The notes: a model not told the origin generated them from the letters alone. A DNA stretch of 64,000 nt from Actinocatenispora comari (GCF_017312725.1 NZ_BOPO01000151.1:62001-126000), one strand, 5' to 3'; shown: positions 26,091 to 35,615, counted from the first letter of the stretch. Numbers and translations are program-made.

Positions 26091-27283
26091 CGGCTGGCCC
26101 GGGCAGCGTCGAGGACCACCTCCACCAGCCGGTCCGCGGCGTCTGGCTGACCGTGCTGCCGCGCCTTCGTCGCCAGCGCGTCGCGGCGACCGGCATCGTC
26201 GAGCAACGGCGCCAGCGCCGCCTGGAGACCCCGCGGGGTCACCTCGGCGTCCAGCAGCGCCACCGCGGCGCCCTGCTCGCTCAGGTACCGGGCATTGTGC
26301 GCCTGCTCAGCGCCTGCCGCCGAGGCATAGGGCACCAGCACCGACGCCTTCCCCAAGGCGGTCAGCTCCGCGATCGTGCCCGCGCCGCTGCGCGAGACCA
26401 CCACATCAGCCAACGCCAGCACATCCGGCAACTCCGCGCCCATATAGCCGACCAGCACGTACTGACCCGGGCCGGCGTGCTGCCCGATGCCCGCGTCGCG
26501 GAGTGCGTCAAGGTTGGCGGGGCCGCACTGGTGGATGACGTTCGCCCGTCCCAGAAGCCACGGCAGAAGCTCACCGACCAACGTGTTGATCTGCACCGCG
26601 CCCTGCGCGCCGCCGGTGACGTATACCGTCGGCAGGCTCCGATCATAGGCAGCCAAGGACAACGTTTCGATTGCCTTCTCCGGCCGCCCGGACAAGATCT
26701 CTGGCCGCACCGGGTTACCGGTCACCACCGACGCGCGGCGAACCTCGTCGGGCAGCAGGTCCAGCGTTGCCGGAGAGGACACCGCCATCCGTGCGCCGCC
26801 CGCCCGCACCAGCACCTTGTTCGCCAGACCCAGCCGCACGGTCTGCTCATGCGCCACTAGCGGCCGATGACACAAACGAGCCGCCATCCCGACGGGGATC
26901 GCCACGAACCCGCCGGTCGTGAGCACCACATCCGCAGCGAAACGGGTGAGGATGCCACGAGCCTGCATCACCCCGCGAGAAGCGCGCCCCATATCGGCCA
27001 CGTTGGTGGGTGACAACATCTTCAACGGATTGCTCGACCGGCGCACCTTGCCCGTCGACACCGCCTCGAACTGGATCCCCTCGCTGGCAGCGACCCGAGC
27101 CTCCAGGCTGTCGGCCGTGCCGACCCACAGCACCTCCAGCCCACGCCCCACCGCGGCAAGACGCGCCTGCAACGCACGGATCGTGGTCAAGGCCGGATAC
27201 GTATGCCCTCCGGTACCGCCGCCGCCAACCGCCAACCGCAGAGGCGTGACCGACCCGTCCATATCGACCGCTGCGCTGCTCAT
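26087..27283 (-). CDS. MurG-like glycosyltransferase (accessory copy)
   Basis: 398 residues. GT28 family: N-terminal GGGGTGGHTYPAL, the STGKVRRSSNP segment, TGGFVAIPVGMAARL, VTGNPVRPEIL, and the nucleotide-sugar site VVSRSGAGTIAELTALGKAS followed by YASAAGAEQAHNARYL. Bacterial MurG adds GlcNAc to lipid I. The chromosomal murG sits in the dcw cluster; this copy has none of those neighbours and faces the sugar cassette, so it may use the cassette product and a different acceptor. The convergent stop codons overlap (CTAG). Confidence 0.8.
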   Translation of the reverse strand: MSSAAVDMDGSVTPLRLAVGGGGTGGHTYPALTTIRALQARLAAVGRGLEVLWVGTADSLEARVAASEGIQFEAVSTGKVRRSSNPLKMLSPTNVADMGRASRGVMQARGILTRFAADVVLTTGGFVAIPVGMAARLCHRPLVAHEQTVRLGLANKVLVRAGGARMAVSSPATLDLLPDEVRRASVVTGNPVRPEILSGRPEKAIETLSLAAYDRSLPTVYVTGGAQGAVQINTLVGELLPWLLGRANVIHQCGPANLDALRDAGIGQHAGPGQYVLVGYMGAELPDVLALADVVVSRSGAGTIAELTALGKASVLVPYASAAGAEQAHNARYLSEQGAAVALLDAEVTPRGLQAALAPLLDDAGRRDALATKARQHGQPDAADRLVEVVLDAARASR

Positions 27284-27565
27284 CCAGGCAAGCTAGCAGC
27301 GGGCACACACCGCCTGTCATCGAGCCTGTCAGAACACCATCGTAACTGTCCGTGCATGAGCTCGTGGACCAGCCGCCCGACCTCATGACCTGACAACCCC
27401 TGCCGCCGCCGAGAGCAACCATGCCTTCCTGACCTGCCCAAACATGCGAACAGCGCTCGATGGAGTGGCGGGGCCCGAGACGCCGGCATGGCACTCACCG
27501 GCTACCCGATGGGCGGGCTAGCGTGAAGCAACCACACCCGCCAACAGTCGAGGGAGACCCGCACC

Positions 27566-30500
27566 GTGACCGACTCGTTCACGCATCTGCACGTGCATAC
27601 CGAGTACTCGATGCTGGACGGAGCGGCGCGGTTGAAGCCGTTGTTGGCGGAGGTGCAGCGGCACGGTATGGATGCGATCGCGATGACCGATCACGGGAAC
27701 ATGTTCGGCGGGTACGCGTTCTATCAGGAGGCGACCAAGGCCGGCGTGAAGCCGATCTTGGGGATCGAGGCGTATCTGGCGCCGGGGGACCGCTCGTACA
27801 AGCAGCCGGTGCGGTGGGGTCGGCCGGATCAGCGTGGCGATGATGTGTCGGGTGGCGGCGCGTACACGCACATGACGATGTGGGCGGAGAACGCGACCGG
27901 GTTGCGGAACCTGTTCACGCTGTCGAGCCGGGCCTCGATCGAGGGCTACTACTACAAGCCGCGGATGGACACCGAACTGCTGTCGGGCCGCACCGAGGGG
28001 ATCCTCGCCACGACCGGCTGCCCGTCGGGGGAGGTCCAGACCCGGCTGCGGCTCGGGCAGCCCGATGAGGCGCTGGCGGCGGCGGCCCGGTACCAGGACA
28101 TCTTCGGCAAGGACAACTTCTTTCTGGAGTTGATGGATCACGGCCTGGACATCGAGAAGCGGGTCCGGGAAGGGCTGCTCGATATCGGTAAGAGGTTGAG
28201 CCTGCGGCCGGTGGTCACCAACGACTCGCACTACGTGGCGCCGGAGGACGCGACGGCGCATGAGGCGCTGTTGTGTGTGCAGTCCAACTCGACCCTGGAT
28301 GATCCGAACCGGTTCCGGTTGGAGGGCGGCGGCTACTACATCAAGTCCCCCGCCGAGATGCGGCAGCTGTGGGACTCGCAGCTGCCCGGGGCGTGTGACA
28401 CGACCTTGTGGATCGCCGAGCGGGTCGGCTCCTACGCCGAGGTGTTCGATCACCACGACCGGATGCCCGTGTTCGAGGTGCCGGAGAGTCACGACGCGTC
28501 GAGCTGGTTGAAGCACGAGGTGTATGAGGGTCTGAAGTGGCGCTACCCGAACGGGGTGCCGGCCGACCGGCAGGAACGCGCTGACTTCGAACTGTCGGTC
28601 ATCGACAACATGGGCTTCCCCGGCTACTTCCTCGTGGTCGCCGACCTGATCAACCACGCCCGCAAGGTCGGCATCGGGGTCGGCCCCGGCCGCGGCTCGG
28701 CCGTGGGGTCGCTGGTCGCGTACGCGTTGGGCATCACGGCGCTGGACCCGATCCCGTTGGGGTTGCTGTTCGAGCGGTTCCTCAACCCGGAGCGGATCTC
28801 GATGCCGGATATCGATCTGGACTTCGACGATCGCCGGCGCGGGGAGATGATCGAGTACTCGGTCAACAAGTACGGCGCGGACAAGATCGCGCAGGTGATC
28901 ACGTTCGGCACGATCAAAACCAAGGCCGCGCTCAAGGACTCGGCCCGTATCCATCTCGGCCAGCCCGGCTTCTCGATCGCGGACAAGATCTCCAAGGCGT
29001 TGCCGCCGCCGGTCGCGGCGAAAGACATCCCCCTGGCGGGGATCGTGGACCCGAAGCATGAGCGGTATGCCGAGGCGGTCGAGGTCCGCACGCTGATCGA
29101 GACCGACCCGCAGGTCGCGAAGATCTTCGAGACCGCCCGCGGGCTGGAGGGCCTGATCCGCCAGCCTGGCGTGCATGCCTGTGCGGTGATCATGTCGTCT
29201 GAGCCGGTGATCGACTCCGTGCCGATCTGGGCGCGTCCGCAGGACGGGTCGATCATCACCGGTTTCGACTACCCGTCGTGTGAGTCGATGGGTCTGTTGA
29301 AGATGGACTTCCTCGGCCTGCGGAACCTGACGGTCATCGGTGATGCGATCGCGAACATCCACACCAACCGCGGCGTCGACATCGACCTCGACACCCTCAG
29401 CCTGGACGATGCGAACGCGTATGCGTTGATGGCCCGGGGTGACACGCTCGGGGTGTTCCAGCTCGACGGCGGCGGGATGCGGGCGCTGCTGCAGCGGATG
29501 GGCCCGACCGGGTTCGCCGACGCCACCGCCGCGATCGCCCTGTACCGGCCCGGTCCGATGGCGGTCAACGCGCACCTCAACTATGCCGACCGTAAGAACG
29601 GCAAGCAGGACAAGACCCCGATCCACCCCGAGCTCGAGGCGGACCTGGAGGAGATCCTGGCCGAGACCCACGGCCTGATCGTCTACCAGGAACAGATCAT
29701 GCTGATCGCCCGCAAGCTGGCCGGGTTCACCATGGGCGGCGCGGACATCCTGCGTAAGGCGATGGGCAAGAAGAAGAAGGAGGTGCTGGAGGAGCAGTTC
29801 ACCGCCTTCCACAAGGGGATGCTCGGCAACGGGTTCTCCGACGAGTCGATCCAGACGCTGTGGGACACGATCCTTCCCTTCGCCGGGTACGCGTTCAACA
29901 AGTCGCATGCCGCTGGCTACGCGATGGTGTCGTACTGGACCGCCTACCTGAAGGCCAACTACCCCGCCGAGTACATGGCCGCCCTGCTGACCTCCGTCGG
30001 GGACTCGAAAGACAAGATGGCCATCTACCTGGCCGAGTGCCGCAAGATGGGCATCCGGGTGCTGCTGCCGGATGTCAACGACTCCGACAACTACTTCACC
30101 GCCGTCGGCGACGACATCCGCTTCGGGCTCGGGGCGATCCGCAACGTCGGCGCCAACGTCGTCGCGTCGATCATCAAGACCCGCACGGAGAAGGGCGCCT
30201 ACAGCTCGTTCACCGACTTCATGTCCAAGATCGAACTACCGGTCTGCAACAAGCGGGTCATCGAATCGCTGGCCAAGGCCGGGGCGTTCGACTCTCTTGG
30301 TCACTCACGGCGGCCGATCATCCAGGAACACGAGACCGTGGTCGAAGCCATGACCGGCGTCAAGCGCAGCGAGGCCAACGGCCAGTTCGACCTGTTCGGC
30401 GCGATGCCCGACGCGGCCAGCGACAAGGTCGTCGGGATGGACATCGACCTGACCGGCGACGAATGGCCCCGCAAGACAGTTCTGGAGTTCGAACGCGAGA

Positions 30501-31108
30501 TGCTCGGCCTGTACGTGTCCGGGCACCCGCTGGACGGCGCCGAACGGGTGCTGCGCAAGAACTCCGAGAACCGCATCGCCGACATCGTCGGCAGCGAGGA
30601 CACCCCTGACGGGCAGCAGGTCACCATCGCAGGGATCATCACCAGCCTGGAGCGAAGGGTCACCAAGCAGGGCAACGCCTGGGCCAAGGCCACCGTGGAA
30701 GATCTCGACGCCGCGGTCGAGGTGCTGTTCTTCCCCAAAACCTACGAACTGGTCGGCCAATACCTTGCCCCCGACCTGACCATCGCGGTCAAAGGTCGGG
30801 TCAACCGCCGCGACCAAGAGATCAGCGTCGTGGCGATGGACATGCGCACCTTGGAGATCACCGACGCCGACCTCGCCGCCGAAACCGCCGTCACCGTCGC
30901 CATCCCGGCCGAGAAGGTCGACACCGACCTTGTCGGCGAGCTCAAACGCACCCTGCTCAACAACCGCGGCGAGACCGCCGTCCGCATCAAGCTCGTCGGC
31001 CGCGAACGCAACCACCTCCTCGCCCTCGACGACGCTCTCCGCGTGACCCCCGGGCCGGGCCTGGTCTCCGAGCTGAAAAGCCTGCTCGGCGCGGGCTGCC
31101 TGGAGTAG
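27566..31108 (+). CDS. dnaE: DNA polymerase III alpha subunit, replicative (DnaE1) type
   Basis: 1180 residues from GTG 27566 with AGGGAGA upstream. The PHP domain starts [13 protein letters not shown] and has [10 protein letters not shown]. The polymerase core has [16 protein letters not shown], the catalytic PDIDLDFDD (about 413), and [13 protein letters not shown]; the HhH and OB-fold parts ([18 protein letters not shown]) follow. The N-terminus is clearly DnaE1-like, not the DnaE2 pattern. It is flanked by a DUF6300 gene and a tRNA-Lys-like remnant and lacks the usual chromosomal dnaE1 neighbours, which points to an element-borne second copy. Whether the host has another dnaE1 cannot be seen here. 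Confidence 0.93.
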   Translation: MTDSFTHLHVHTEYSMLDGAARLKPLLAEVQRHGMDAIAMTDHGNMFGGYAFYQEATKAGVKPILGIEAYLAPGDRSYKQPVRWGRPDQRGDDVSGGGAYTHMTMWAENATGLRNLFTLSSRASIEGYYYKPRMDTELLSGRTEGILATTGCPSGEVQTRLRLGQPDEALAAAARYQDIFGKDNFFLELMDHGLDIEKRVREGLLDIGKRLSLRPVVTNDSHYVAPEDATAHEALLCVQSNSTLDDPNRFRLEGGGYYIKSPAEMRQLWDSQLPGACDTTLWIAERVGSYAEVFDHHDRMPVFEVPESHDASSWLKHEVYEGLKWRYPNGVPADRQERADFELSVIDNMGFPGYFLVVADLINHARKVGIGVGPGRGSAVGSLVAYALGITALDPIPLGLLFERFLNPERISMPDIDLDFDDRRRGEMIEYSVNKYGADKIAQVITFGTIKTKAALKDSARIHLGQPGFSIADKISKALPPPVAAKDIPLAGIVDPKHERYAEAVEVRTLIETDPQVAKIFETARGLEGLIRQPGVHACAVIMSSEPVIDSVPIWARPQDGSIITGFDYPSCESMGLLKMDFLGLRNLTVIGDAIANIHTNRGVDIDLDTLSLDDANAYALMARGDTLGVFQLDGGGMRALLQRMGPTGFADATAAIALYRPGPMAVNAHLNYADRKNGKQDKTPIHPELEADLEEILAETHGLIVYQEQIMLIARKLAGFTMGGADILRKAMGKKKKEVLEEQFTAFHKGMLGNGFSDESIQTLWDTILPFAGYAFNKSHAAGYAMVSYWTAYLKANYPAEYMAALLTSVGDSKDKMAIYLAECRKMGIRVLLPDVNDSDNYFTAVGDDIRFGLGAIRNVGANVVASIIKTRTEKGAYSSFTDFMSKIELPVCNKRVIESLAKAGAFDSLGHSRRPIIQEHETVVEAMTGVKRSEANGQFDLFGAMPDAASDKVVGMDIDLTGDEWPRKTVLEFEREMLGLYVSGHPLDGAERVLRKNSENRIADIVGSEDTPDGQQVTIAGIITSLERRVTKQGNAWAKATVEDLDAAVEVLFFPKTYELVGQYLAPDLTIAVKGRVNRRDQEISVVAMDMRTLEITDADLAAETAVTVAIPAEKVDTDLVGELKRTLLNNRGETAVRIKLVGRERNHLLALDDALRVTPGPGLVSELKSLLGAGCLE

Positions 31109-31113
31109 AACGC

Positions 31114-31398
31114 ATGGGTCGACCGGTCGAGATCGACACCCGCAGCCCGGGCCGCTGCCACCGCTGCAGCAGCCCGGCCCTGCTACGCATCGAAGTACCC
31201 GACCCCGACTGGCCAGGAGGCGCCGCGCGGCGGGTGCTGGTGTTGTGCCCGCTGTGCCATGACCACGACCCTCACTCCGATGGCCTGCGCGCCTTCTTCG
31301 CGCTGCACTCCACGCTAACCGTTGACAACGCTGACGAATTCGGCGCCCTAATCGACCAGTGGATCACGCAAGACTCGAACCTCCGACCTATGGAGTAA
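31114..31398 (+). CDS. DUF6300 family protein
   Basis: 94 residues, six bases behind dnaE and probably co-transcribed. Two CxxC knuckles (GRCHRCSSPAL and LVLCPLCHDHDPH) suggest a zinc ribbon, and the LRAFFALHSTLTVDNADEFG part fits DUF6300. The last residues (TQDSNLRPME) are encoded inside a tRNA-Lys-like 3' sequence, so the natural C-terminus was probably replaced when an element joined here. Confidence 0.75.
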   Translation: MGRPVEIDTRSPGRCHRCSSPALLRIEVPDPDWPGGAARRVLVLCPLCHDHDPHSDGLRAFFALHSTLTVDNADEFGALIDQWITQDSNLRPME

Positions 31399-31404
31399 GA
31401 GTCC
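31366..31404 (-). other. tRNA-Lys-like 3' remnant, putative attachment site
   Basis: On the minus strand the text GACTCTTA (31396-31403) matches the anticodon loop of tRNA-Lys(CTT), followed at tRNA-like distance by GGTC and by GGTTCGAGTC (31372-31381), the T-loop region. The 5' half and a proper acceptor stem are absent, so it is not a working tRNA. Such 3' fragments are what site-specific integration into tRNA-Lys genes leaves at an element border. Confidence 0.5.
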
Positions 31405-31478
31405 GCCGTGCCCGGAGAATGAGTGACCGCCAGTGAAACGAGACAATGTGGCTGCCCGGCGCGGTGGATGGGTGACGG

Positions 31479-32288
31479 TTACCTAATCGTCGCTTCCAGC
31501 GCGGCGACGTCTTCGATCGTCACCTCAACCGACCTCTGGCCGTCTCGCACGCATTGCACAACCTGGGAGATCGCGTACCCAACAAGCGACGGCGCATCAT
31601 GCTGCATTTGGTGCCCGGCGGTTTCTGCGACCAGCCGCGGCGCGCCCCAGCGTGTTGCGAGGTCAGAGTGCCAGGCGTGCCACCGGTTGTCCTCGTCAGC
31701 GGAGATGTAGTCCGGCCAGCCAGGCGCTCGCGAAAGCACGACCGCCGGGACGCCGGGGACCACGGCCGTGGCAACCAGGCCAGCGTCGGTGTCGACGTCG
31801 ATCGGGTTGCCGGTGCGATCGTCGCCGTCGATCTTCGGTTCTGTCCCTCGCCCACCGAGATCCATGTGCGGAAAGCTCGGGTCCACCAGCACGATCCCCG
31901 CGACCATGCCGGGTCGGCGCTGCGTGTATGCCAACGCGATCAGCCCGCCGAGCGAGTGTCCTACCAGCACGTATGGGCCGACTGCTGGTGATGCTTCGAG
32001 AGTGGCGTCAAGTTCTGCGGCGAATGCGCTGTATGGCATGGGCTCGTGATGTCGGCGCGGGTCCGCTCCGCCACAACTTGGCCGGTTGAACGACCAGATG
32101 GCCGCGCGGGTCGAGGGCAGCGCGTCGCCCCAGTCGACCGAGGTTTGCCCCATGGCTGGCACCACCACCACTGTTGGAGCGGTGCCCGCGCGGAACTGGC
32201 CGGCGGTGGTGACTCCATCGTCGAGGTAGCGGAAATCGACCAGGCCGGTCGGCCGGTGGGCGCCGGCTCGGGCGTGTGCTGTCGTCAT
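31479..32288 (-). CDS. Alpha/beta hydrolase
   Basis: 269 residues from ATG 32288. The nucleophile elbow is VGHSLGGLIAL and the catalytic His is probably in TAGHQMQHDAPSLV, the pattern of the alpha/beta hydrolase superfamily; the oxyanion region is VVVPAMGQTSVDWG. The acid residue is likely in the WHAWHSDLA region but is not certain. The substrate is unknown. It starts the minus strand after the putative attachment site. Confidence 0.85.
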   Translation of the reverse strand: MTTAHARAGAHRPTGLVDFRYLDDGVTTAGQFRAGTAPTVVVVPAMGQTSVDWGDALPSTRAAIWSFNRPSCGGADPRRHHEPMPYSAFAAELDATLEASPAVGPYVLVGHSLGGLIALAYTQRRPGMVAGIVLVDPSFPHMDLGGRGTEPKIDGDDRTGNPIDVDTDAGLVATAVVPGVPAVVLSRAPGWPDYISADEDNRWHAWHSDLATRWGAPRLVAETAGHQMQHDAPSLVGYAISQVVQCVRDGQRSVEVTIEDVAALEATIR

Positions 32289-32511
32289 CGCACCAGGATG
32301 GCGCACTCGCGTCGAAGGTCGGACTCACGGTATGCGCTCCTTGCTGAGGCCGACAGGGGCCATGAACGCGCAAGTTAGGGCAGAGCTGGCCCAGCGCGTC
32401 GCGCCGACGCGGACTACCGGCTGGCTGGCCTGGATGTGGGGCAGGCGAGGAAGGGCTTCACGTACCAGTTCGCGTCCCAGTAAGTCCATCGACCGGAGCA
32501 CGACGGCAGCG

Positions 32512-33996
32512 TCAGGGCCGCGGCTGGTAGCTCCATGCCTGGCCGGTGCCGTGGTATTGCTCGACGGGGATGGGTGAGGTGCCTGGCGGCATCCGATCGA
32601 GGTAGAGGTGGCCGTGTAGGTGGTCGATTTCGTGTGCGACCAGGCGGGCCACTCCGTGCTCGTACTGGGTGATGTGCCGGCGGCCGTCGATGTCGGTGTG
32701 TTCGACCTGGATGCTCAGGGGTCGAGGAACTTGGCCGCGTACGTCGAAGAAGCTCAGGCAGCCTTCGTACTGGGTGTCGGTGTGTTCGCTTTCCTCGATG
32801 ATGGTGGGGTTGAGCAGGGTGATCTCGTCGCCGGCTGCGGTGCGTACGACCGCGGCGGCGCGGCCGACTCCGATCTGTGGGGCGGCGATGCCCATGCCCT
32901 TGGCGAATTGGTGGACAGCACCGACTCGGGCCATCACCGATCGCAGCTCGGCGATCAGCCGGCGGGCGTCGTCGGCCTCGGCCGGTAGGTCGAACCGGCG
33001 GGCTGGCTGGGTCAGCAGCCGGTGTCCCTGCTGCAACACCCCAAGCGCGGCCATCCGCTCACTCGGCCGGCGGCCGGGGTCTTCGCCGTGGTCGGGGATC
33101 GTCCACTCCAGCCGGTACCGGGCGTGCAGCGGCGGGTCAGTGGTCGACCACCGGTACACGGCAGCCTCGCCATCGACCGTCTCGGCGATCGGGGTCGGCA
33201 GCGGGGACGATTCCGCCGCCATTGAGGTGTGCAACCCCCACACAGTCGGGCGCAGCGCGGCCGGGAACACCAGCTGCACCGACAGCCGGCGGGTGGGCAG
33301 CCGCACCGCGCGTTGGAACCAGTGTCCCCATTGCCGTTGCGGCACCGTGTACGTGTACTCGATGACGGTTTCCTGTCCGGGGTAGAGCGGGAACCGGCTG
33401 CCGTCGTCGGCGGCCAGTTCCAGCCAGACCTCTTTGACCGCGTCGCGGTCGACCTTGACGTGCCAGCGCATCGGCTGGCCACGGTGCTCGCCATGCCAGG
33501 CGTGCAGGTCGATGTCCTCCCAGCGCAGCGGATCTTCCCGGTAGAGCAAGTTGGAGCGTTGCGCGTCGCCGGGGTAGCGGTCGACGGAGATCCGGATCAG
33601 GTACCGGGTGATCGGTTTGGTCCCGACGTTGCGGATTCGGCGGCGCATCGTGGCCCGGTAGCGTCCCGGCTCCGGCTGGTAGATCAGCTCGGCGTCGTCG
33701 TCGAGCACCAGCAGCCCGGCCGCCCCGACGTCCGGGTTTCCGCCGTCGCCGGCGTGAACGGACCCGCCGCGGCGGTCCGCGAACTGCTCCTGCCACGCCG
33801 CCAGCAGCGCACCATCGGCGTGCAGCGCCTGGTCGGCCTTGACCGCGAACTCCTGCGACGGCACCTCCCCGCCGGTCTCCACTTTGGACACGTACGAGCG
33901 GCCGTAGCCCATCAATGCGCCCAGCGCGACCTGCGAAAGGCTGGCCACGTCCCGGCGGCGGCGAAGCTCGGCCACGAACCCGTCCTGTGCTGGCAT
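32512..33996 (-). CDS. XRE HTH fused to a peptide deformylase domain
   Basis: 494 residues in three parts. Residues 1-60 form an XRE-type HTH (LSQVALGALMGYGRSYVSKV). Residues 85-300 form a beta-rich middle domain (ATMRRRIRNVGTKPITRYLI). Residues 310-490 are a peptide deformylase with all three motifs: GIAAPQIG (369), EGCLSF (411) and HEIDHLHG (455), so the Cys and two His metal ligands and the catalytic Glu position (here HEIDH) are kept. Ordinary Def is about 170-190 residues with no DNA-binding part. The fusion suggests a transcription factor that binds or processes formyl-Met peptides. It is divergent from 34115-35535. Confidence 0.85.
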   Translation of the reverse strand: MPAQDGFVAELRRRRDVASLSQVALGALMGYGRSYVSKVETGGEVPSQEFAVKADQALHADGALLAAWQEQFADRRGGSVHAGDGGNPDVGAAGLLVLDDDAELIYQPEPGRYRATMRRRIRNVGTKPITRYLIRISVDRYPGDAQRSNLLYREDPLRWEDIDLHAWHGEHRGQPMRWHVKVDRDAVKEVWLELAADDGSRFPLYPGQETVIEYTYTVPQRQWGHWFQRAVRLPTRRLSVQLVFPAALRPTVWGLHTSMAAESSPLPTPIAETVDGEAAVYRWSTTDPPLHARYRLEWTIPDHGEDPGRRPSERMAALGVLQQGHRLLTQPARRFDLPAEADDARRLIAELRSVMARVGAVHQFAKGMGIAAPQIGVGRAAAVVRTAAGDEITLLNPTIIEESEHTDTQYEGCLSFFDVRGQVPRPLSIQVEHTDIDGRRHITQYEHGVARLVAHEIDHLHGHLYLDRMPPGTSPIPVEQYHGTGQAWSYQPRP

Positions 33997-34041
33997 CTGG
34001 CGAGTGCCTTTCGGGAGTGAGAGAGGAGTGAGTAGGTGGCC

Positions 34042-34082
34042 ACGGTACCGTCACCCCCGGTACACGCGGTGTCCTACCGGTA
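34042..34082. promoter_or_regulatory. Palindromes in the divergent region
   Basis: ACGGTACCGT (34042-34051) and TACCGGTA (34075-34082) are perfect palindromes in the 118-bp gap between the HTH-deformylase gene and the Cys/Gly-rich protein gene. They are candidate operators for the HTH protein, although GGTACC-like words are frequent in this genome. Confidence 0.3.
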
Positions 34083-34114
34083 CAACCACGACCCACCCGT
34101 ACCGGAGGTACCCG

Positions 34115-34597
34115 ATGACCACCGCAGTCCACGAGACAACTCCCGCACGCGAGCTGGTGCCCTCCCCGCTGTTCGACCGCCTGGTCCGTCGCATCGTCAC
34201 CGACCACGGGCTGGACCGGCCGATGGCCGAGCGGATCATGACCGAGGCGCTGGCGTTCCTGCGCGCGTGCGCAATCACCGACCGGCCGCTGTCCCCGAGC
34301 CTGTTGGTCGACATCGGCTGGCACACGTTCATCCTGTACACCGAGCCGTACGCGCAGTTCTGTGAGCGTGTCGCGGGCCGGTTCCTGCACCACGTGCCCG
34401 ACGACGAGACCGACGCCGACACCCCGGGCGACGACCAGGCCGGCCACCAGGTGCTGCGCGAGGCCATCGCCGCGCTGACTGCCACCGGGCACCGGGTGGA
34501 CGTCGAGCTGTGGGCCCCGGTCGCGGCCCGCTGCAACGGTGGTGGCGGCGGCAAGTGCCACCAGTGTCACGCCGGCTGCTACAACTCGCCCCGGTAG
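34115..34597 (+). CDS. Glycine-rich domain (GRDP/DUF1399-like) protein with CxGGGGGxC tail
   Basis: 160 residues from ATG 34115; GGAGG lies seven bases upstream. The middle part (SLLVDIGWHTFILYTEPY, then FCERVAGRFLHHVPDD) matches the WHxHxxxTxxYxxFCxxxxGxFxHH pattern of the glycine-rich-domain protein family. The C-terminus (CNGGGGGKCHQCHAGC) has four cysteines and five consecutive glycines, either a metal site or a modified tail. It is followed by a kinase-like gene and faces the HTH-deformylase fusion. Function unknown. Confidence 0.65.
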   Translation: MTTAVHETTPARELVPSPLFDRLVRRIVTDHGLDRPMAERIMTEALAFLRACAITDRPLSPSLLVDIGWHTFILYTEPYAQFCERVAGRFLHHVPDDETDADTPGDDQAGHQVLREAIAALTATGHRVDVELWAPVAARCNGGGGGKCHQCHAGCYNSPR

Positions 34598-34668
34598 CCA
34601 ACACCCACCCACGTCCCGGGCTCCGGGCGCCCGCGGCCCGGGACATCGACCAGGAGGACACGAAAACG

Positions 34669-35535
34669 ATGGTGACGTGGCAGCAGCTGCCCGACCCGGT
34701 ACGGGCCGCGGTACAGGCCCACACTGGCCCAATTGCCGCGGTGCACGCGGTGGCAGACGGGGCGAGCTCTGACCTGACCGTCACCCTGCACACCGTCTCC
34801 GGACTCGTGTTCTGCAAGGGCGTCCGCGACGGCCACCGGCTGGCCCGGATGCACCACACCGAAGCGCGGGCCGCCGCGGCCGGCGCCGGCCCCACGCTGC
34901 GCTGGCAGGTCGACACCGACGGCTGGCTGCTGCTCGGCCTCGAACACCTCCCCGGCCGGCACGCCGAGCTGCAACCCGGCTCCGCCGACCTGTCCCGGTT
35001 GGCCCGCGCCCTCGCCGACACCGCGGACCGCTTGACACCAAGCCCCCTGGACCCGGTGCAGCCGCTGGCCGCACGCTGGGCGCACCCGCTCGGCTGGGCA
35101 CAGCTGGCCGACCAGCCGCCGGGATGGCTGGACGAGTGGACCCGCGACCATCTGAAGCAGCTGACCGAGGTCGAACGGGCCGCACCTGCACTGGTCGACG
35201 GCGACACCCTGGCCCACACCGACCCCGCCCCACAGAACTGGCTGGTCGACGCGCAGCGGGCCCGGCTGGTCGACTGGGCGTGGCCGGCCCGGGCCGCGGC
35301 CTGGATCGACACCGCGCTGCTGGTCGTACGCCTCATCGATGCGGGACACAGCGTCGGGCAGGCCGAGCAGTGGGCCCGCACGGTCGCGGTCTACGCAGAC
35401 GCCCCCGGTACATCGCTCACCGCCGCGGCCGTGGCGATCTCCGGGCTCTGGACACTGCGCGCCGGCCCCGCCGGCCGCCAACACGAGCTGGCCGTCGCCG
35501 CCCAACGATGGGCCCATCACCGGCTGACTACCTGA
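34669..35535 (+). CDS. Aminoglycoside-phosphotransferase-like kinase
   Basis: 288 residues from ATG 34669, AGGAGG upstream. The Brenner motif is LAHTDPAPQNWLV with catalytic Asp and metal-binding Asn, followed by the DW motif in ARLVDWAWPARAAAWID. The N-lobe is short and lacks a clear glycine loop, but a candidate ATP lysine is in GLVFCKGVRDG. APH-fold kinases phosphorylate small molecules (antibiotics, choline, sugars) or proteins. Position behind the Cys/Gly-rich gene suggests these two act together, but the substrate cannot be told. Confidence 0.75.
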   Translation: MVTWQQLPDPVRAAVQAHTGPIAAVHAVADGASSDLTVTLHTVSGLVFCKGVRDGHRLARMHHTEARAAAAGAGPTLRWQVDTDGWLLLGLEHLPGRHAELQPGSADLSRLARALADTADRLTPSPLDPVQPLAARWAHPLGWAQLADQPPGWLDEWTRDHLKQLTEVERAAPALVDGDTLAHTDPAPQNWLVDAQRARLVDWAWPARAAAWIDTALLVVRLIDAGHSVGQAEQWARTVAVYADAPGTSLTAAAVAISGLWTLRAGPAGRQHELAVAAQRWAHHRLTT

Positions 35536-35615
35536 CACAGATTGTCCGTTCGCCACCGGAGCGAGATGACAGCATGGAGGCTTCACGCAGATGACACCGA
35601 GACGAGGTGGCGGCA

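Noticed and set aside
27518-29908. 796-codon minus-strand open frame opposite dnaE
   Set aside because: Shadow frame without domains; dnaE covers the same DNA with complete motifs.
27566-31108. Calling the polymerase DnaE2/ImuC to complete a mutasome with the ImuA-like protein
   Set aside because: The N-terminal PHP sequence ([13 protein letters not shown]) is the DnaE1 type, and the gene has no LexA box in front.
34115-34597. RiPP precursor with a Cys/Gly core
   Set aside because: The protein has a complete folded-domain pattern (WHTF...FCERVAGRFLHH) and no maturase other than a kinase-like gene is close; treated as a glycine-rich-domain protein instead.
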